Assembly: GCF_900019265.1 (NCBI RefSeq)
Contig: NZ_CYGX02000004.1
Span: forward strand, 62,001 to 126,000
DNA from: Paraburkholderia ribeironis
Lineage (GTDB): Bacteria; Pseudomonadota; Gammaproteobacteria; Burkholderiales; Burkholderiaceae
DNA: 64,000 bases
Direction: 5' to 3'
The translations under genes and the position numbers were made by a program. Shown here piece by piece: positions 63,343-64,000 of this stretch (position 1 is its first letter; each line of letters begins with the position of its first letter). The notes under the pieces were generated by a model. The model searched no databases and was not told the DNA's origin. It saw only the letters and a program-made list of their open reading frames with translations.

Positions 63343-64000
63343 TCACACTCCTGCCGGTGCCTGGCGGTGCCAGTCGGTCGCGCGCTGGAACGCGTCGGCC
63401 ACTTGCAGCATCCGGGCTTCATTGAAATAGTTGCCGATGATCTGCAGACCAACCGGACGCCTAGCATTCACGCCCGCGCCGAAGCCGCACGGCACGCTCA
63501 TGCCCGGCAGACCGGCGAGGCTCACCGACAGCGTGTAGATGTCGGCCAGATACATCTGCACCGGATCGTCGCCCTTCGCGCCGATATCCCACGCCACCGA
63601 CGGCGCGACCGGTCCCATGATCACGTCGCACTGCTTGAACGCTTCCTGAAAGTCCTGCGCGATGATGCGGCGAATCTTCTGCGCCTGCAGGTAGTACGCA
63701 TCGTAATAGCCATGCGACAGCACGTAGGTGCCGACCAGAATGCGGCGCTTCACTTCCGCACCGAAACCTTCGGCGCGCGACTTCTTGTACATGTCAAGCA
63801 GATCACGGTATTCGGCCGCGCGATGACCGAAGCGCACGCCGTCGAAACGCGACAGATTCGACGAGGCCTCCGCCGGCGCGATCACGTAGTACACCGGGAT
63901 CGACAATTCGGTTTTTGGCAGCGTGACGTCGACCAGCGTGGCGCCGAGTGCTTCGTATTGCTTCAGGGCGGCGTCGATCGACGCGCGCACGTCGTCGGCC
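63343..64000 (-). CDS. gatA: Aspartyl/glutamyl-tRNA amidotransferase subunit A (C-terminal part)
   Basis: The frame is open to the right window edge; 218 residues of the C-terminal part are visible. The amidase-signature Ser-Ser-Lys triad lies outside the window. Visible GatA blocks: [60 protein letters not shown] and [17 protein letters not shown]. It hydrolyses glutamine to supply ammonia to GatB. Gene order gatA–gatB on the minus strand, presumably with gatC upstream. Confidence 0.94.
   Translation of the reverse strand, partial: ADDVRASIDAALKQYEALGATLVDVTLPKTELSIPVYYVIAPAEASSNLSRFDGVRFGHRAAEYRDLLDMYKKSRAEGFGAEVKRRILVGTYVLSHGYYDAYYLQAQKIRRIIAQDFQEAFKQCDVIMGPVAPSVAWDIGAKGDDPVQMYLADIYTLSVSLAGLPGMSVPCGFGAGVNARRPVGLQIIGNYFNEARMLQVADAFQRATDWHRQAPAGV

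Overview
The window reads as the chromosome of a high-GC beta-proteobacterium of the Burkholderiaceae, most likely Paraburkholderia or a close relative. This is inferred from gene order and protein character: metK–lpxL–dapF–DUF484–xerC, hslVU–regBA, argB–pyrimidine 5'-nucleotidase–slmA–metXW, and GatA–GatB. I could not run a similarity search, so family names come from motifs, length and context.

Layout. 1–5.5 kb: the end of a molybdenum hydroxylase (CO-dehydrogenase-like) operon, with the large subunit C-terminus, the FAD subunit, CoxD/CoxE/CoxG maturation factors and an XdhC-type factor. 5.5–8.2 kb: a PepSY membrane protein with a Fur-like box upstream, an SrkA kinase and a small unknown protein. 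8.6–14.8 kb: a complete tripartite RND efflux operon, followed by an MFS transporter fossil. 15.4–21.4 kb: a small membrane protein, an aldo/keto reductase, a DUF3185 protein, a phytanoyl-CoA dioxygenase-like enzyme, metK and lpxL.

21.5–39.8 kb: an integrated mobile element of about 18.3 kb. It sits exactly in the first codons of dapF and is bounded by a 23-bp direct repeat copied from the dapF start. It carries a tyrosine integrase with clustered arm-like repeats and two AlpA-type regulators. Next come small phage-type genes, a primase–helicase fusion followed by an origin-like repeat field, and a serine recombinase. A ribbon-helix-helix regulator then precedes two large virion-ejection-type proteins (one a lytic transglycosylase), and four small membrane proteins follow. 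A HipA-like kinase with a HIRAN-domain partner lies at the right end. I see no terminase, portal, capsid or tail gene. Two near-identical palindromes stand at the same place upstream of two good promoters, one for the replication module and one for the ejection module. I read this as a phage-satellite-like element and as the most novel part of the window.

39.8–64 kb: conserved housekeeping DNA. It holds dapF (restarted by the element end), DUF484, xerC, an rRNA methyltransferase, a His-rich CobW GTPase and a dksA with a degenerate zinc finger. It continues with hslVU, regBA, a TPR glycosyltransferase-like protein, a CWC protein, argB, a HAD nucleotidase and slmA. Last come metXW behind a SAM-II-like riboswitch with an extra hairpin, ampG, an M48 protease, exonuclease III, PPK2, gatB and the start-truncated gatA.
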